A stretch of 64,000 bases of DNA from an uncultured Bacilli bacterium (GTDB lineage: Bacteria; Bacillota_I; Bacilli_A; RFN20; CAG-288): contig CALVMW010000001.1 of the NCBI GenBank assembly GCA_944349335.1, positions 268,309 through 332,308 on the forward strand. Reading direction: 5' to 3'. Position numbers and translations under genes: made by a program. Of this stretch, positions 1 through 9,304 are shown piece after piece (within the stretch, counting starts at the first letter, position 1; every line of letters begins with the position of its first letter). The notes beneath the pieces were generated by a model. That model saw only the letters and a program-made list of their open reading frames with translations. It searched no databases and had not been told where the DNA came from.

Positions 1-1
1 A

Positions 2-2371
2 TATTTAGATGATAATGAATATCATTCTTTAGCTTTCCCCTTAGTAACTTATCTTCATAAGGATGATTATCATGCTTACCAGATCATTAATTATTCAGCG
101 AGAAAAGAGAAGATAAAAGAAACGATTTTAACTGGTCCAGACTTCCTTCTTTCTAAAAAAGTAGTCGGCGATTTATATAGAGAAGCTGATATTGAAAACG
201 AAAACATTTTAGCTGATAAATGTAACTTTACACTTTTAAAACGTAGAGGAAAATTGTTATCTTTTTCTAATGCTGATAGCATACTATCTGACCTAGCCTA
301 TAAAGGCTTAAGTAAAAGAGTTATTAACTTTGATGAAAAATATAGTCAACGCCTTTCTTATGAACTAAATATTATCACTAATATGCAATTTTCTTCTTAT
401 TTCTTGATAGTTGCTGACTATGTAAATTTTGCTAAATCTCAAAATATAAAAGTTGGTCCGGGAAGAGGATCTGCTTGCGGTTCTTTAGTCGCTTATAGTT
501 TATCGATCACTGATATCGATCCTCTTAAATATGACTTATCATTTGAAAGATTTTTAAACCCCAAAAGAGTATCGATGCCTGATATCGACATAGATTTTGA
601 AGATGTGAGAAGAGAAGAAGTAATTAGTTATATTAAAAGAAAATATGGAGAGGAAAATGTAGCAGATATTATTACGTTTTCTTCCCTCAAACCTAAAAGT
701 GCTTTAAATAAGATAGCTGATGCTTTAGATATTCCTTCTAGCAGAATTAAAAAATTGACTGATACTATTCCAGATTCTGCCTCTAATTTTGAAGATTGCA
801 AAAATGATAAATATCGTTCAGAAAGATTTTTATCTCTCTATCAAGATGATTATTATAGAAGTTTAATAGATTTAGCAGAAAAACTGCTTTCAGTTATCGT
901 TAATTCTTCTAAGCATGCTGCTGGTCTTATTATCTCTGATAAGAATATTTATCAATCATGCCCGATGAGTTTAGGTAAAAGAGGAACAGTTCAATTTGAA
1001 TATGCTTATATGGAGAGCATGGGATTTTTAAAAGTTGATATTCTCGGCTTAAAAAATCTCTCATTTTTAAAAGAGATTGAAAAAAATATTCCCCAGAAGA
1101 TTGATATAGAAAAACATTTAGATGATGCACAAGTTTATAAATTAGTAAATAAATTAGACCTAGCCTATATCTTTCAATTAGATAGCTATCTGATGAAAAA
1201 AACAATAGAGATTATAAAACCGACTTCTTTTAAAGATTTAACTGCAATTATCGCAATCAATAGACCTGGTCCAAACAAATATATCCCTCTTTATTCAGAA
1301 AGAAAAAATAAAGAAGTTCAAGTTACTTACTCTCACCCGATCTTAGAAGAAATATTAAAAGACACTTATGGCATAATCATCTACCAAGAGCAAGTTATTA
1401 AAATCGCGCAAACGTTAGGTGGACTAAGTAAAGAAGATGCTGGCTTATTTCAAAGAGCAATATCGAAGAAAAATGAAGATAAAATTCTCTCTTTTTCTAA
1501 AGCATTTATTAATGGCTGCTTAAAAAATGGAATGAGTGAAGAAGAGGCTAATAAATTATTCGAAGATTTAAAGAGATTCGGTTATTTTGGATTCAATAAA
1601 TCTCATGCTTATGCTTACTCCCTTCTAACATTTACTTTTTTATACTATAAAACTTATTATGAAGAAACTTTTTATTTAGCGGCTTTGAAAGAATCTTCTT
1701 TAAATTCTGATGAAACTTATAATGTATTAAAAGAATTATATAATAGAGGATATTCTCTCTCCTCTTGTAATATAAATTATTCTTTAGCTGATGATTTTCT
1801 CTTTAGGGATAAAAAAATATACATCCCATTAAATAGAATAAATCAGCTTGATCATCATCTAGCTGAAATGATTATTCAAGAAAGAAAAAAGGGAAGATAT
1901 ACCTCAATATATAACTTCTTTAAAAGAATAATACCTTTAGTTGATGATAAAGTCTCCTTCATTCCTTTAATCGATAGTGGCGCCTTAGATGATTTATGCG
2001 AGGCAAGAGAATATTTAAGAGAAAACATTAAAGAAATAAAAGACTTTATCAAAATGGGCTTTAAAGAAGAGCAGCTTCCAGATATGAAAGATGAAGAAGA
2101 TGTTGGAAATAGACTCTATTTAGAAAAGAGGGCTTTAGGAGTTATTATTTCTAAAAAGCTTAGTCATATATTCTCTAAAGAGAACTGTAAAACAATGATA
2201 ATTACTGAGATAACAAATAATGGTCTAATTAAGGCGATAGATGGAAGAAAAGAACATGCTATCTATACCAATTATCAAAACCTGCAAAAAAATGATTTTA
2301 TCGCTGTTAGATATAACAATAACCGATATACTATCCTAGCTAGAAAAGAGGTAAAAAATAAATATGAATAA
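2..2371 (+). CDS. dnaE: DNA polymerase III alpha subunit (DnaE type), 5' end outside window
   Basis: Replicative polymerase catalytic subunit. The frame is open from base 2, so the N-terminal PHP domain and the true start lie upstream of the window; about 789 residues are visible. The palm carries GPGRGSACGSL followed by PDIDIDFED (near 575-600), which holds two of the catalytic aspartates, then the finger and helix-hairpin-helix part (INRPGPNKYIPLY, GIIIYQEQ, FGYFGFNKSHAYAYS). The C-terminal end has a short OB-like segment. The stop overlaps polA by 8 bp, so the two are probably co-transcribed and translationally coupled. It is DnaE and not PolC because no inserted proofreading domain is present and the motif order is that of DnaE. 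Confidence 0.96.
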   Translation, partial: YLDDNEYHSLAFPLVTYLHKDDYHAYQIINYSARKEKIKETILTGPDFLLSKKVVGDLYREADIENENILADKCNFTLLKRRGKLLSFSNADSILSDLAYKGLSKRVINFDEKYSQRLSYELNIITNMQFSSYFLIVADYVNFAKSQNIKVGPGRGSACGSLVAYSLSITDIDPLKYDLSFERFLNPKRVSMPDIDIDFEDVRREEVISYIKRKYGEENVADIITFSSLKPKSALNKIADALDIPSSRIKKLTDTIPDSASNFEDCKNDKYRSERFLSLYQDDYYRSLIDLAEKLLSVIVNSSKHAAGLIISDKNIYQSCPMSLGKRGTVQFEYAYMESMGFLKVDILGLKNLSFLKEIEKNIPQKIDIEKHLDDAQVYKLVNKLDLAYIFQLDSYLMKKTIEIIKPTSFKDLTAIIAINRPGPNKYIPLYSERKNKEVQVTYSHPILEEILKDTYGIIIYQEQVIKIAQTLGGLSKEDAGLFQRAISKKNEDKILSFSKAFINGCLKNGMSEEEANKLFEDLKRFGYFGFNKSHAYAYSLLTFTFLYYKTYYEETFYLAALKESSLNSDETYNVLKELYNRGYSLSSCNINYSLADDFLFRDKKIYIPLNRINQLDHHLAEMIIQERKKGRYTSIYNFFKRIIPLVDDKVSFIPLIDSGALDDLCEAREYLRENIKEIKDFIKMGFKEEQLPDMKDEEDVGNRLYLEKRALGVIISKKLSHIFSKENCKTMIITEITNNGLIKAIDGRKEHAIYTNYQNLQKNDFIAVRYNNNRYTILARKEVKNKYE

Positions 2372-4925
2372 AACTTATATTATTGATGGTAATTCTCTAC
2401 TCTTCCGCTCATATTACTCAAATCGCGCTTTAGATGGAACTATCATGAGAAGGAAAGATGGACTACCGACTAATGCTATCTACACTTTCCATAACCTTGT
2501 CGATAAATTAAAAAGTGAATTAGAAGAAGGTGATCATCTTTTCATCGCTTTTGATACTGAAAAAAAGACACATAGAAGAGAAGAATTTGAAGAATATAAA
2601 GCTCAAAGAAAAGCGATAGATGAAGATTTAGCTATCCAGCTTCCTATCGCTCGTGAACTATTAGATAGCATGGATATTTGTTGGGCGGAAAAAGAAGGAT
2701 TTGAAGCTGATGACCTCTGCGGTTCTTTAGCTAATTATGCCTGCAATTTTTCCGATGTTTACCTTTTTACCTCTGATAAAGATTTTTTACAACTAGCAAG
2801 CATAAAAGAAAATATCTACGTATGCTTACTTAAAAAAGGCTTAAAAGAAATCATTACTTATGATAAAAATAACATGAAAACTCTTTTTGGCCTTGAAGCT
2901 GACCAAATAACAGATTACAAAGCTTTAGCTGGCGATTCTTCTGATAACTATCCCGGTGTTAAAGGCATCGGAGAAAAAACAGCTATCAAACTTTTAACTG
3001 AGTATTCTCATATTGAAAATATGTATGAGAAAATTAAAAATGAAAAAAGTTCAAAGATGATAGAAAAGCTTTTAAATGGTGAAAAAGAATGTTATTTCTT
3101 TAAATCTTTAGCGACTATCGACACTTCTTTAGATATGAAAGATATCTATGAAAAATCTATTTATACTCCTTATCACAAAGATAAGCTCTTAGCTTTTTAC
3201 CATAAGTATGAGTTTAACCAAATGATTAAAAATATCGATAAAAGAAAAGGGTTGATTACTGAGGAAAAGAAAGAAGAGGATAAGCTAATAGTTGAAAATA
3301 TCACTTCTATAAATAATTTAAAAAATATTCGCGGCATCACTTTTGTCTCTAATAATGATAATGAAAATATCGCTGAACTATTAGGCTTTGCTCTTTTAGC
3401 TGATAAAGTTTATTTTTTACCTTTAAACTATGCTTATGAAGATGAAAAATTTAAAGAGTATCTTAATAGCTCTGAACAAAAAATAACTTATGATTTAAAA
3501 TCTCTTTATGTCTTCTTAGAAAGATATTCTTTCCCTAAAGTTAAAAATGTCTATTTTGATTTACTTTTAGCAACCTATTTACTCAATCCAGATGTAGGAC
3601 AAAGTAGAGATGAAATATTTTCTAATTACAGTATATCTTTAGGTGAAGAAAAATATTGTTCAAGCTTATATTACACTGGCAAACTAGAAGAAGAGACTAT
3701 TAAGAAACTAGAAGACAATGATCAATTATCACTATTAAATAATATTGAGATTCCTCTCTCTGAAATATTAGCTTCTATGGAAATAGAAGGTGTTCCCGTC
3801 GACAAAAAAACTTTAGAAGATATAAATAAAGAATATAGTGATATAATCGAAAAATATAAAGAGTCTATCTATGCTGATGCCGGTTTAGAATTTAATATCA
3901 ATTCTCCTAAAGTATTAGAGGATGTCTTATTTAATAAACTTAATATTTATCGTCGAAAAGGTGAAAAAGGAACTAATATTGAAGTTCTCAATCGTCACAT
4001 TGACGATCATCCGATTATCAACAAGATTATCGCCTATCGAACATATAATAAAATCGTCTCTTCTTATACTTCAAGCCTTCCTAAGCATATCTTTAAAGAC
4101 AATAAAATACATGCAATTTATAACCAAGCTTTAACAGCGACTGGAAGATTATCAATGAGCGAACCTAACTTACAAAATATTTCAATAAAAAACGAATTAG
4201 GTAAAAATATCCGCAAAGCTTTCTTTTATCCAGATGATAATTACTTCCTTTCTTTAGATTATTCACAGATCGAGTTAAGAGTTTTAGCTTCGATTGGAAA
4301 TATACCTCATCTGATCGATTCATTCATCAAAGAAGAAGATATTCATAAAGCGACAGCTAGCAAAGTATTTAATGTTCCTCTCTCTCTAGTTGATGATAAT
4401 ATGCGTCGAAAAGCTAAAGCTGTAAATTTTGGTATTGTCTATGGTATCACTAAATATGGCTTAGCTGAGCAACTTCATATCTCTAGTTTTGAAGCTGAGG
4501 AACTTATCAATGCTTTTAAAGAAAGCTTCCCAGAAATTCAGATTTTTGAAGAGAAAGTTATCGATTACGCTTTAAAAGAAGGCTATGTTAAAACCCTTTA
4601 TAATAGAAGAAGATATTTGCCATTACTTAAAACTGGTAATCATATGCAAAAAGAATTTTCAAAGCGTGCGGCTGTCAATACTGTTATTCAAGGAACAGCT
4701 GCTGATTTAATAAAAGTAGCGATGAAAAAATGTTACGATGTTTTAAGTGATTATAAAACAAAGATAATTTTGCAAATTCATGATGAACTTATCTTTAAAG
4801 TTCCGAAAGATGAATTAGAAATAACTCCTTCTCTTCTTAAAAAAGCGATGGAGAGTGCAGGCAGTTTTAAAGTTCCGTTAAAAGTCGACGGCACATATGC
4901 TAAGACATGGTATGAGGTCCACTGA
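2364..4925 (+). CDS. polA: DNA polymerase I
   Basis: Repair and Okazaki-fragment polymerase of 853 residues. The N-terminal third is a 5'-3' flap exonuclease (IDGNSLLFRSYY at the start, FEADDLCGSLA, AGDSSDNYPGVKGIGEKTA). The middle is a 3'-5' exonuclease-like fold that lacks the expected DxE metal residues, as in the Bacillus enzyme, so proofreading is probably absent (inference). The C-terminal polymerase has motif A (LDYSQIELR near residue 630), motif B (RRKAKAVNFGIVYG near 681) and motif C (QIHDEL near 804). It overlaps dnaE by 8 bp, and its TGA lies one base before the mutM start, giving the Firmicute order polA-mutM-coaE. Confidence 0.97.
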   Translation: MNKTYIIDGNSLLFRSYYSNRALDGTIMRRKDGLPTNAIYTFHNLVDKLKSELEEGDHLFIAFDTEKKTHRREEFEEYKAQRKAIDEDLAIQLPIARELLDSMDICWAEKEGFEADDLCGSLANYACNFSDVYLFTSDKDFLQLASIKENIYVCLLKKGLKEIITYDKNNMKTLFGLEADQITDYKALAGDSSDNYPGVKGIGEKTAIKLLTEYSHIENMYEKIKNEKSSKMIEKLLNGEKECYFFKSLATIDTSLDMKDIYEKSIYTPYHKDKLLAFYHKYEFNQMIKNIDKRKGLITEEKKEEDKLIVENITSINNLKNIRGITFVSNNDNENIAELLGFALLADKVYFLPLNYAYEDEKFKEYLNSSEQKITYDLKSLYVFLERYSFPKVKNVYFDLLLATYLLNPDVGQSRDEIFSNYSISLGEEKYCSSLYYTGKLEEETIKKLEDNDQLSLLNNIEIPLSEILASMEIEGVPVDKKTLEDINKEYSDIIEKYKESIYADAGLEFNINSPKVLEDVLFNKLNIYRRKGEKGTNIEVLNRHIDDHPIINKIIAYRTYNKIVSSYTSSLPKHIFKDNKIHAIYNQALTATGRLSMSEPNLQNISIKNELGKNIRKAFFYPDDNYFLSLDYSQIELRVLASIGNIPHLIDSFIKEEDIHKATASKVFNVPLSLVDDNMRRKAKAVNFGIVYGITKYGLAEQLHISSFEAEELINAFKESFPEIQIFEEKVIDYALKEGYVKTLYNRRRYLPLLKTGNHMQKEFSKRAAVNTVIQGTAADLIKVAMKKCYDVLSDYKTKIILQIHDELIFKVPKDELEITPSLLKKAMESAGSFKVPLKVDGTYAKTWYEVH

Positions 4926-4926
4926 T

Positions 4927-6324
4927 ATGCCTGAACTTCCTGAAGTTGAAACTGTCCGCCGCCAATTAGAAAAAACTGTTATCGGCGAAGAATTCCTTAA
5001 CCCTATAATCAATTATCCGAGGATGATAAAATCTGATATTTCTTCTTTTAGTAAGACTTTGTCTAACAAAAAGATAGAAGCTTTATCAAGAAGAGGAAAA
5101 TTTCTTATTTTAAATCTTTCCGATGATTATAATTTAATCTTTCACTTAAGAATGGAAGGAAAGTTATTTCATCTTAAAAAGATAGTCGATAAAAATCACT
5201 TATCATTATTAATGCCATTAAAAGATGGGACTTATTTAGCTTTTTATGATGTAAGAAAGTTTGGTATTTGCTACTTAGGGAAAAAAGATGATGTAAGTAT
5301 ATTTAACAACTTAGGTCCTGAGCCTTTTGAAATAAATGATTCTTCCTATCTTCTTTCTAAGTATAAGAGTAAGCATAAGTGCATAAAAGAAGTGCTTCTT
5401 GATCAATCAATAATGTCTGGCTTAGGGAATATATATGCAGATGAAGTTTTGTTCTCTTCTAGTATCTCACCATTTAAATTAGCTTCTTCTCTTTCTTTAG
5501 AAGAGTGCCAAAAAATACTTGATAACTCTAAAAAGATATTATCTTTAGCGATTCAAAATAATGGTTCAACTATTAAATCATATCAAGCGAGTGCTTCTTT
5601 ACATGGCAGTTTTCAAGACTTTTTAAAAGTTTATTCAAAAGCTGGGACTCTCTGTCCTAAATGCCATAATTTTAAAATAGAAAAAAGAAAATTAGCTGGA
5701 AGATCAACCTCTTTCTGCCCTAATTGTCAACATGTTGGTATTTCTATCGCTATAACTGGAAAAATAGCCACCGGTAAGTCTCTAGCCTTAAGTTATTTTC
5801 AAAAGCTTGGTTATAAAACTTTCTCTTGTGATGAGGAAGTTAGAAAATTATATTTAGATCAAAGTTTTTTAAGACAAGTTAAAGAAGATTTTCCTTTTCT
5901 TTTTACTCCTGATATCGATAAGCAAATGATCGCTAAACTATTAGTCGAAGATAAAAAATTTAATAAAGCCTATAACTATTTAATTCACAAAATAATTAAA
6001 GAGAGAGTCGACAAATTCCTTAATGAAAATGACTCTTTTGATAAAGCTGTTGAAGTTCCTCTTCTCTTTGATGCCAAGATGGAAAAAATGTTCACTTTTA
6101 TTTTAGGAATGGATAGTTCTAAGCAATTAGATCACCTTTTAGAAAGAGGCGATAAAAATATTGAAAAGAGATTATCTTTTAACAATATCAATAATTTTGA
6201 AAAGAATAAAGATAAGCTAGATTATTTAATTTATAGTGACTTCAGTAAAGAAGAATTATTTAAAAAGATAAAAAAAATAGCTGAGGATATCTCAGCTAAG
6301 AAAACTACACTTCCGAATCTTTAA
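4927..6324 (+). CDS. mutM/coaE: Fused formamidopyrimidine-DNA glycosylase and dephospho-CoA kinase
   Basis: One 465-residue frame encodes two enzymes. Residues 1 to about 270 are MutM/Fpg: it starts MPELPEVETVRR (Pro2 is the catalytic amine, which fixes the start at 4927 and rejects the in-frame ATG at 4897), and ends in a zinc finger with CPKC and CPNC. Directly after the last cysteine pair comes ISIAITGKIATGKS, the P-loop start of CoaE, and residues 272-465 cover the dephospho-CoA kinase domain. MutM removes oxidised purines; CoaE makes the last step of coenzyme A synthesis. There is no stop, ATG, GTG or TTG with a ribosome site at the joint (near 5737). The 3' end overlaps the convergent glycosyltransferase by 20 bp. 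A frameshift artefact is unlikely because both domains are complete. Confidence 0.93.
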   Translation: MPELPEVETVRRQLEKTVIGEEFLNPIINYPRMIKSDISSFSKTLSNKKIEALSRRGKFLILNLSDDYNLIFHLRMEGKLFHLKKIVDKNHLSLLMPLKDGTYLAFYDVRKFGICYLGKKDDVSIFNNLGPEPFEINDSSYLLSKYKSKHKCIKEVLLDQSIMSGLGNIYADEVLFSSSISPFKLASSLSLEECQKILDNSKKILSLAIQNNGSTIKSYQASASLHGSFQDFLKVYSKAGTLCPKCHNFKIEKRKLAGRSTSFCPNCQHVGISIAITGKIATGKSLALSYFQKLGYKTFSCDEEVRKLYLDQSFLRQVKEDFPFLFTPDIDKQMIAKLLVEDKKFNKAYNYLIHKIIKERVDKFLNENDSFDKAVEVPLLFDAKMEKMFTFILGMDSSKQLDHLLERGDKNIEKRLSFNNINNFEKNKDKLDYLIYSDFSKEELFKKIKKIAEDISAKKTTLPNL

Positions 6325-7567
6325 ATATATATCGATAGTCGTAACCTATCTTTTTAGCTACTTTCTTTAAACGTCTTCTTTCAAAATAATCTGTATGATA
6401 TGTTCTGTTCATCTTTAAATCTTCCTGATGATCTTTATAAGCTTGAATAAACATATCCTCCAGTTTTTGCATACAAGTTTCTAAAGCAAAAGTCTTTCCA
6501 TATTCAATATACTTATCAGAAAGTTCAGCTTTAACTTCAGGATGTTCATAAAAATATTCAATCCTTTTCATCAAAGATTTATAATCGCCCTTTTTAAAAA
6601 GACATCTTTGATCTAAAGCAAAATGATTAGTAGCTGAGACCTCTGAATCAGAGATCACTGGAACAAGTCCGCAAGAGAAAGATTCAATACATGAGATAGC
6701 TTCACTTTCAGCATCAGAAGCATGGACATAAAGATCACAATAATTGATTGTTTTTATAAGTTCAGGCTGTTTTTTAAAAGCGAAGATACACGGATTTTTC
6801 AAATATTTATTAGATAACTTTGTATATTCTTTTAACCTTGGTCCTTGTCCTAATAAAATAAGCTGAATTTTATCATTATATTTACTATGACCGATAGCTT
6901 TAATAATTAAATCCTGTCTTTTTTCACCAGAATAGCGACCGACCATCAAAATAAGAAATTTATCTTTTAATTCTTCTGGTTTTTCTATTTTTAAAGGCTT
7001 GAAAGCTGCAGCAACTCCATTAGAAATAGGATGAATAACATTCTTATATTTATGTTTTTTCATCTGATCTTCCATCATTAAAGAAGGAGTATGAACATGC
7101 CTGATATAGCGATACATCGTCCTTCTAAAAAGAGTATAAATAAAGTTATTAACAAATCCTACTTTCTCAAGACGAATATTATAAGAAATATTTTCAGGCT
7201 GCACATGGAAGGCACCAGTGACTGTGATTCCCATCACTTCAGCAATCCTTCTCACTTTTCTTTCTAAACCTAAAGATAAAAGAAGATGAACAACGTCAGA
7301 ATCCTTAATAAAATCAGCTATCTTCTTCTCATCAGCTTTAGCAAAGCACATTCCATTAGAAAGGATAAGATTATCAAAAACTGGTACTTTTATACGTTCA
7401 CAAGAGAAAACTTCATAGTCTGAAAGATCAGCATGATCAGCAGGTATAAAAGCGATAACTTTAATTTTGTGACCTTGTTTTTTAAGAAACTCAGCCGCTC
7501 TCATACAAGTCACAGTTGTTCCGTTATTAGTAGACCCAAATAAGTCGATGACAAAAGTAATTACCAT
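6305..7567 (-). CDS. Glycosyltransferase family 4
   Basis: A 420-residue GT-B glycosyltransferase. The donor-binding C-terminal half has VGRYSGEKRQDLIIKA, LGQGP and the DLYVHASDAESEAISCIESF motif with the typical E-x7-E spacing. Relatives transfer glucose or other sugars to diacylglycerol or to cell-surface carriers; the pattern resembles 1,2-diacylglycerol 3-glucosyltransferases of Firmicutes and Mollicutes, but the substrate is inferred. I prefer ATG at 7567 over GTG at 7576: a TTGTTT-N17-TATAAT promoter puts the expected transcript start inside the GTG, and from the ATG the first strand (MVITFVID) aligns with the usual family start. No Shine-Dalgarno is visible, so the mRNA leader may be about 7 nt. 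Confidence 0.88.
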   Translation of the reverse strand: MVITFVIDLFGSTNNGTTVTCMRAAEFLKKQGHKIKVIAFIPADHADLSDYEVFSCERIKVPVFDNLILSNGMCFAKADEKKIADFIKDSDVVHLLLSLGLERKVRRIAEVMGITVTGAFHVQPENISYNIRLEKVGFVNNFIYTLFRRTMYRYIRHVHTPSLMMEDQMKKHKYKNVIHPISNGVAAAFKPLKIEKPEELKDKFLILMVGRYSGEKRQDLIIKAIGHSKYNDKIQLILLGQGPRLKEYTKLSNKYLKNPCIFAFKKQPELIKTINYCDLYVHASDAESEAISCIESFSCGLVPVISDSEVSATNHFALDQRCLFKKGDYKSLMKRIEYFYEHPEVKAELSDKYIEYGKTFALETCMQKLEDMFIQAYKDHQEDLKMNRTYHTDYFERRRLKKVAKKIGYDYRYIFKDSEV

Positions 7568-7580
7568 AATTTTCACAATG

Positions 7581-7609
7581 ATTATAAATTATCAAAAAGA
7601 TTAAAACAA
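7581..7609 (-). promoter_or_regulatory. Promoter of the glycosyltransferase gene
   Basis: On the minus strand TTGTTT (7604-7609), a 17-base spacer, then TATAAT (7581-7586). The expected transcript start is about 7574, only 7 bases before the ATG at 7567, with no Shine-Dalgarno between. Confidence 0.6.
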
Positions 7610-7627
7610 TAAAAAGGAAAAGAAACT

Positions 7628-7656
7628 TTTATTTTTAGGGTCTATATGTGTAAAAT
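7628..7656 (+). promoter_or_regulatory. Promoter of upp
   Basis: TTTATT (7628-7633), 17 bases, TAAAAT (7651-7656) preceded by a TG-rich extended -10. It is divergent from the glycosyltransferase promoter. Just before upp, CTCCT (7672-7676) could pair with the ribosome site AGGAG (7682-7686). Confidence 0.45.
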
Positions 7657-7692
7657 AAATAAGGGTATAACCTCCTAATAAAGGAGATAACA

Positions 7693-8337
7693 ATGGATTT
7701 TAAAGAGAATGTCATCCTTCTTAATCACCCTCTTTTACAGCACAAAATTACTATTCTTCGCGACAAGAGTACTGGAACAAACGATTTTCGAAGAATTGTT
7801 AAAGAGATCGCTGTTTTAGAAGGCTATGAAGCATTAAGACATCTAAAGACAGAATTAGTAGAAGTAAATACGCCTATTGAAAAAACTATGCAACCTACAA
7901 TCTCTGGTAAAAAACTTTGCTTTGTTCCTATCTTAAGGGCAGGTTTAGGTATGGTAGAAGGTCTACTTGAATTAGTTCCCTCAGCGAAAGTTGGCCATAT
8001 CGGATTATATCGTGATGAAGTGACTCACATCCCTCATGAATATTATTGCAAATTACCTGATAATTTAGATCAGCGCGAAGTCTATGTCCTTGATCCGATG
8101 TTAGCTACAGGTGGCTCTGCTGTTGACGCTGTCGCCTTATTAAAAAAGAAAGGTGCAAAAACTATCCGCTTTATTTGTATTATTGCTGCACCTGAAGGCA
8201 TTAAACGTTTCATTGATGAATATCCTGATATTCCTCTCTACGTCGGTGCTTTAGATAGATGTTTAAACGAAAATGCCTATATATGTCCTGGTTTAGGAGA
8301 TGCTGGCGATCGTATCTTTGGCACTGTCAAAAATTAA
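7693..8337 (+). CDS. upp: Uracil phosphoribosyltransferase
   Basis: Salvages uracil with PRPP to give UMP. At 214 residues it has full family length. The PRPP loop is [14 protein letters not shown] (about residues 130-143), and the C-terminal [16 protein letters not shown] is the uracil-binding signature. Ribosome site AAAGGAG lies 7 bases before the ATG. It is transcribed alone or reads into the infC leader; no terminator is visible before the infC promoter. Confidence 0.97.
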   Translation: MDFKENVILLNHPLLQHKITILRDKSTGTNDFRRIVKEIAVLEGYEALRHLKTELVEVNTPIEKTMQPTISGKKLCFVPILRAGLGMVEGLLELVPSAKVGHIGLYRDEVTHIPHEYYCKLPDNLDQREVYVLDPMLATGGSAVDAVALLKKKGAKTIRFICIIAAPEGIKRFIDEYPDIPLYVGALDRCLNENAYICPGLGDAGDRIFGTVKN

Positions 8338-8338
8338 C

Positions 8339-8367
8339 TTGACAATATTATTTAAACTTATTATATT
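8339..8367 (+). promoter_or_regulatory. Promoter of the infC-rpmI-rplT operon
   Basis: Near-consensus TTGACA (8339-8344), 17 bases, TATATT (8362-8367), starting immediately after the upp stop. It is the best -35/-10 match I found in the window. Confidence 0.85.
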
Positions 8368-8374
8368 ATTCGTT

Positions 8375-8514
8375 GCAAAAGTGTGAAAAGAAAGAGAATC
8401 ACCTTCTCACCTGATCGAATTTCGTTTCGGTAGGTCAAATGCTTTCCCTGAGTTTTTTACTCAACTAGTAAAGTATTTTTAAGGGTGGATTCTCTATGTC
8501 CACCCTTTTGTAAT
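8375..8514 (+). ncRNA. L20 leader (ribosomal protein autoregulatory leader)
   Basis: Between the promoter and infC lies a structured leader. GAGAATCACC (about 8395) and GGTGGATTCTC (about 8484) can pair over a long distance, and AAGGGTGGA (8480-8488) with TCCACCCTTTT (8499-8509) forms an intrinsic terminator. This mutually exclusive arrangement, in front of infC-rpmI-rplT, matches the Firmicute L20 leader, in which free L20 favours premature termination. The family assignment is from context and partial recall of the motif; a covariance-model search would decide. Confidence 0.8.
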
Positions 8515-8532
8515 TTACGGAGGTAATTTCTT

Positions 8533-9114
8533 ATATATAACTCAAATCAGCCAGGGTATCAAGCTAAAAAAAATAACGATCATGACCTAGTGAATGACCG
8601 CATCCATTTTAAAGAGGTTCTTCTCATAGGTCCTGAAGGAGAAAGTTTAGGTATCGTACCCTTAAAAGTAGCTTTACAAAAATCGATGGAACTTCAGCTC
8701 GATCTCTTATGTGTTTCTCCTCACTCTAAGCCACCTGTGTGCAAAATTATCAATTATGGCAAGTACAAATTCGATAAGAGTAAGAAAGAAAGAGAAGCTA
8801 AAAAGAACCAGAAGAAGACTGTAGTAAAAGAGATTCGTTTTACGGCTACTACCGATACTCACGACCTTATGACCAAAGCCAAAGCGGCCATTAAGTTCTT
8901 AGAAGAAGGCATGAAAGTTAAAGTTTCAGTCTTTATAAAAGGACGTATGATGCAAAGGATGGATATCGTTAAAGAAACACTCGATTCATTCCTTAATATG
9001 GTCAAAGACTACGCTAGTTTAGATAAGCAACCTGAGCTTGTAGGTAAGGATTACTCTGTTATGTTGAGCGCAAAGAAAACAGGAGGAAAAGAACATGCCC
9101 AAAATGAAAAGTAA
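8533..9114 (+). CDS. infC: Translation initiation factor IF-3 with ATA start
   Basis: IF-3 blocks subunit joining and checks the start codon in the 30S complex. The conserved body VNDRIHFKEVLLIGPEGESLG to SVMLSAKKTGG is clear. GTG at 8590 would give 174 residues but has no ribosome site. The frame stays open to 8527, and GGAGGT (8519-8524) sits 8 bases before an in-frame ATA at 8533, giving 193 residues with an Asn/Gln-rich lead. A rare AUU/AUA-type start is typical of infC, which uses it to repress itself. The end overlaps rpmI by 20 bp. Confidence 0.9.
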   Translation: MYNSNQPGYQAKKNNDHDLVNDRIHFKEVLLIGPEGESLGIVPLKVALQKSMELQLDLLCVSPHSKPPVCKIINYGKYKFDKSKKEREAKKNQKKTVVKEIRFTATTDTHDLMTKAKAAIKFLEEGMKVKVSVFIKGRMMQRMDIVKETLDSFLNMVKDYASLDKQPELVGKDYSVMLSAKKTGGKEHAQNEK

Positions 9115-9289
9115 ACGCGGTGCTGTCAAAAGATTTAGATTCACTGCTAATGGTGAGATTAAAAAATGGAACCAGAACACTTCTCACCTTTCTCATAATA
9201 AAACTCACAAACTTATCAGACACAATCGTAAAGCTAGATATCTTAAGCCTACTCAAACAAGAGCTATGGCTAAACTTATCAGCCGCTAA
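9095..9289 (+). CDS. rpmI: 50S ribosomal protein L35
   Basis: A 64-residue basic protein beginning MPKMKSKRGAVKRFRFTANG, the L35 signature. The ribosome site AGGAGG lies inside the end of infC, so the two are coupled. Second gene of the infC-rpmI-rplT operon under L20 leader control. Confidence 0.97.
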   Translation: MPKMKSKRGAVKRFRFTANGEIKKWNQNTSHLSHNKTHKLIRHNRKARYLKPTQTRAMAKLISR

Positions 9290-9304
9290 TAGGAGGAATG
9301 GACA

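Noticed and set aside
3922-4134. Second reading frame inside polA
   Set aside because: It is a shadow of polA in another frame, with no ribosome site and no motif.
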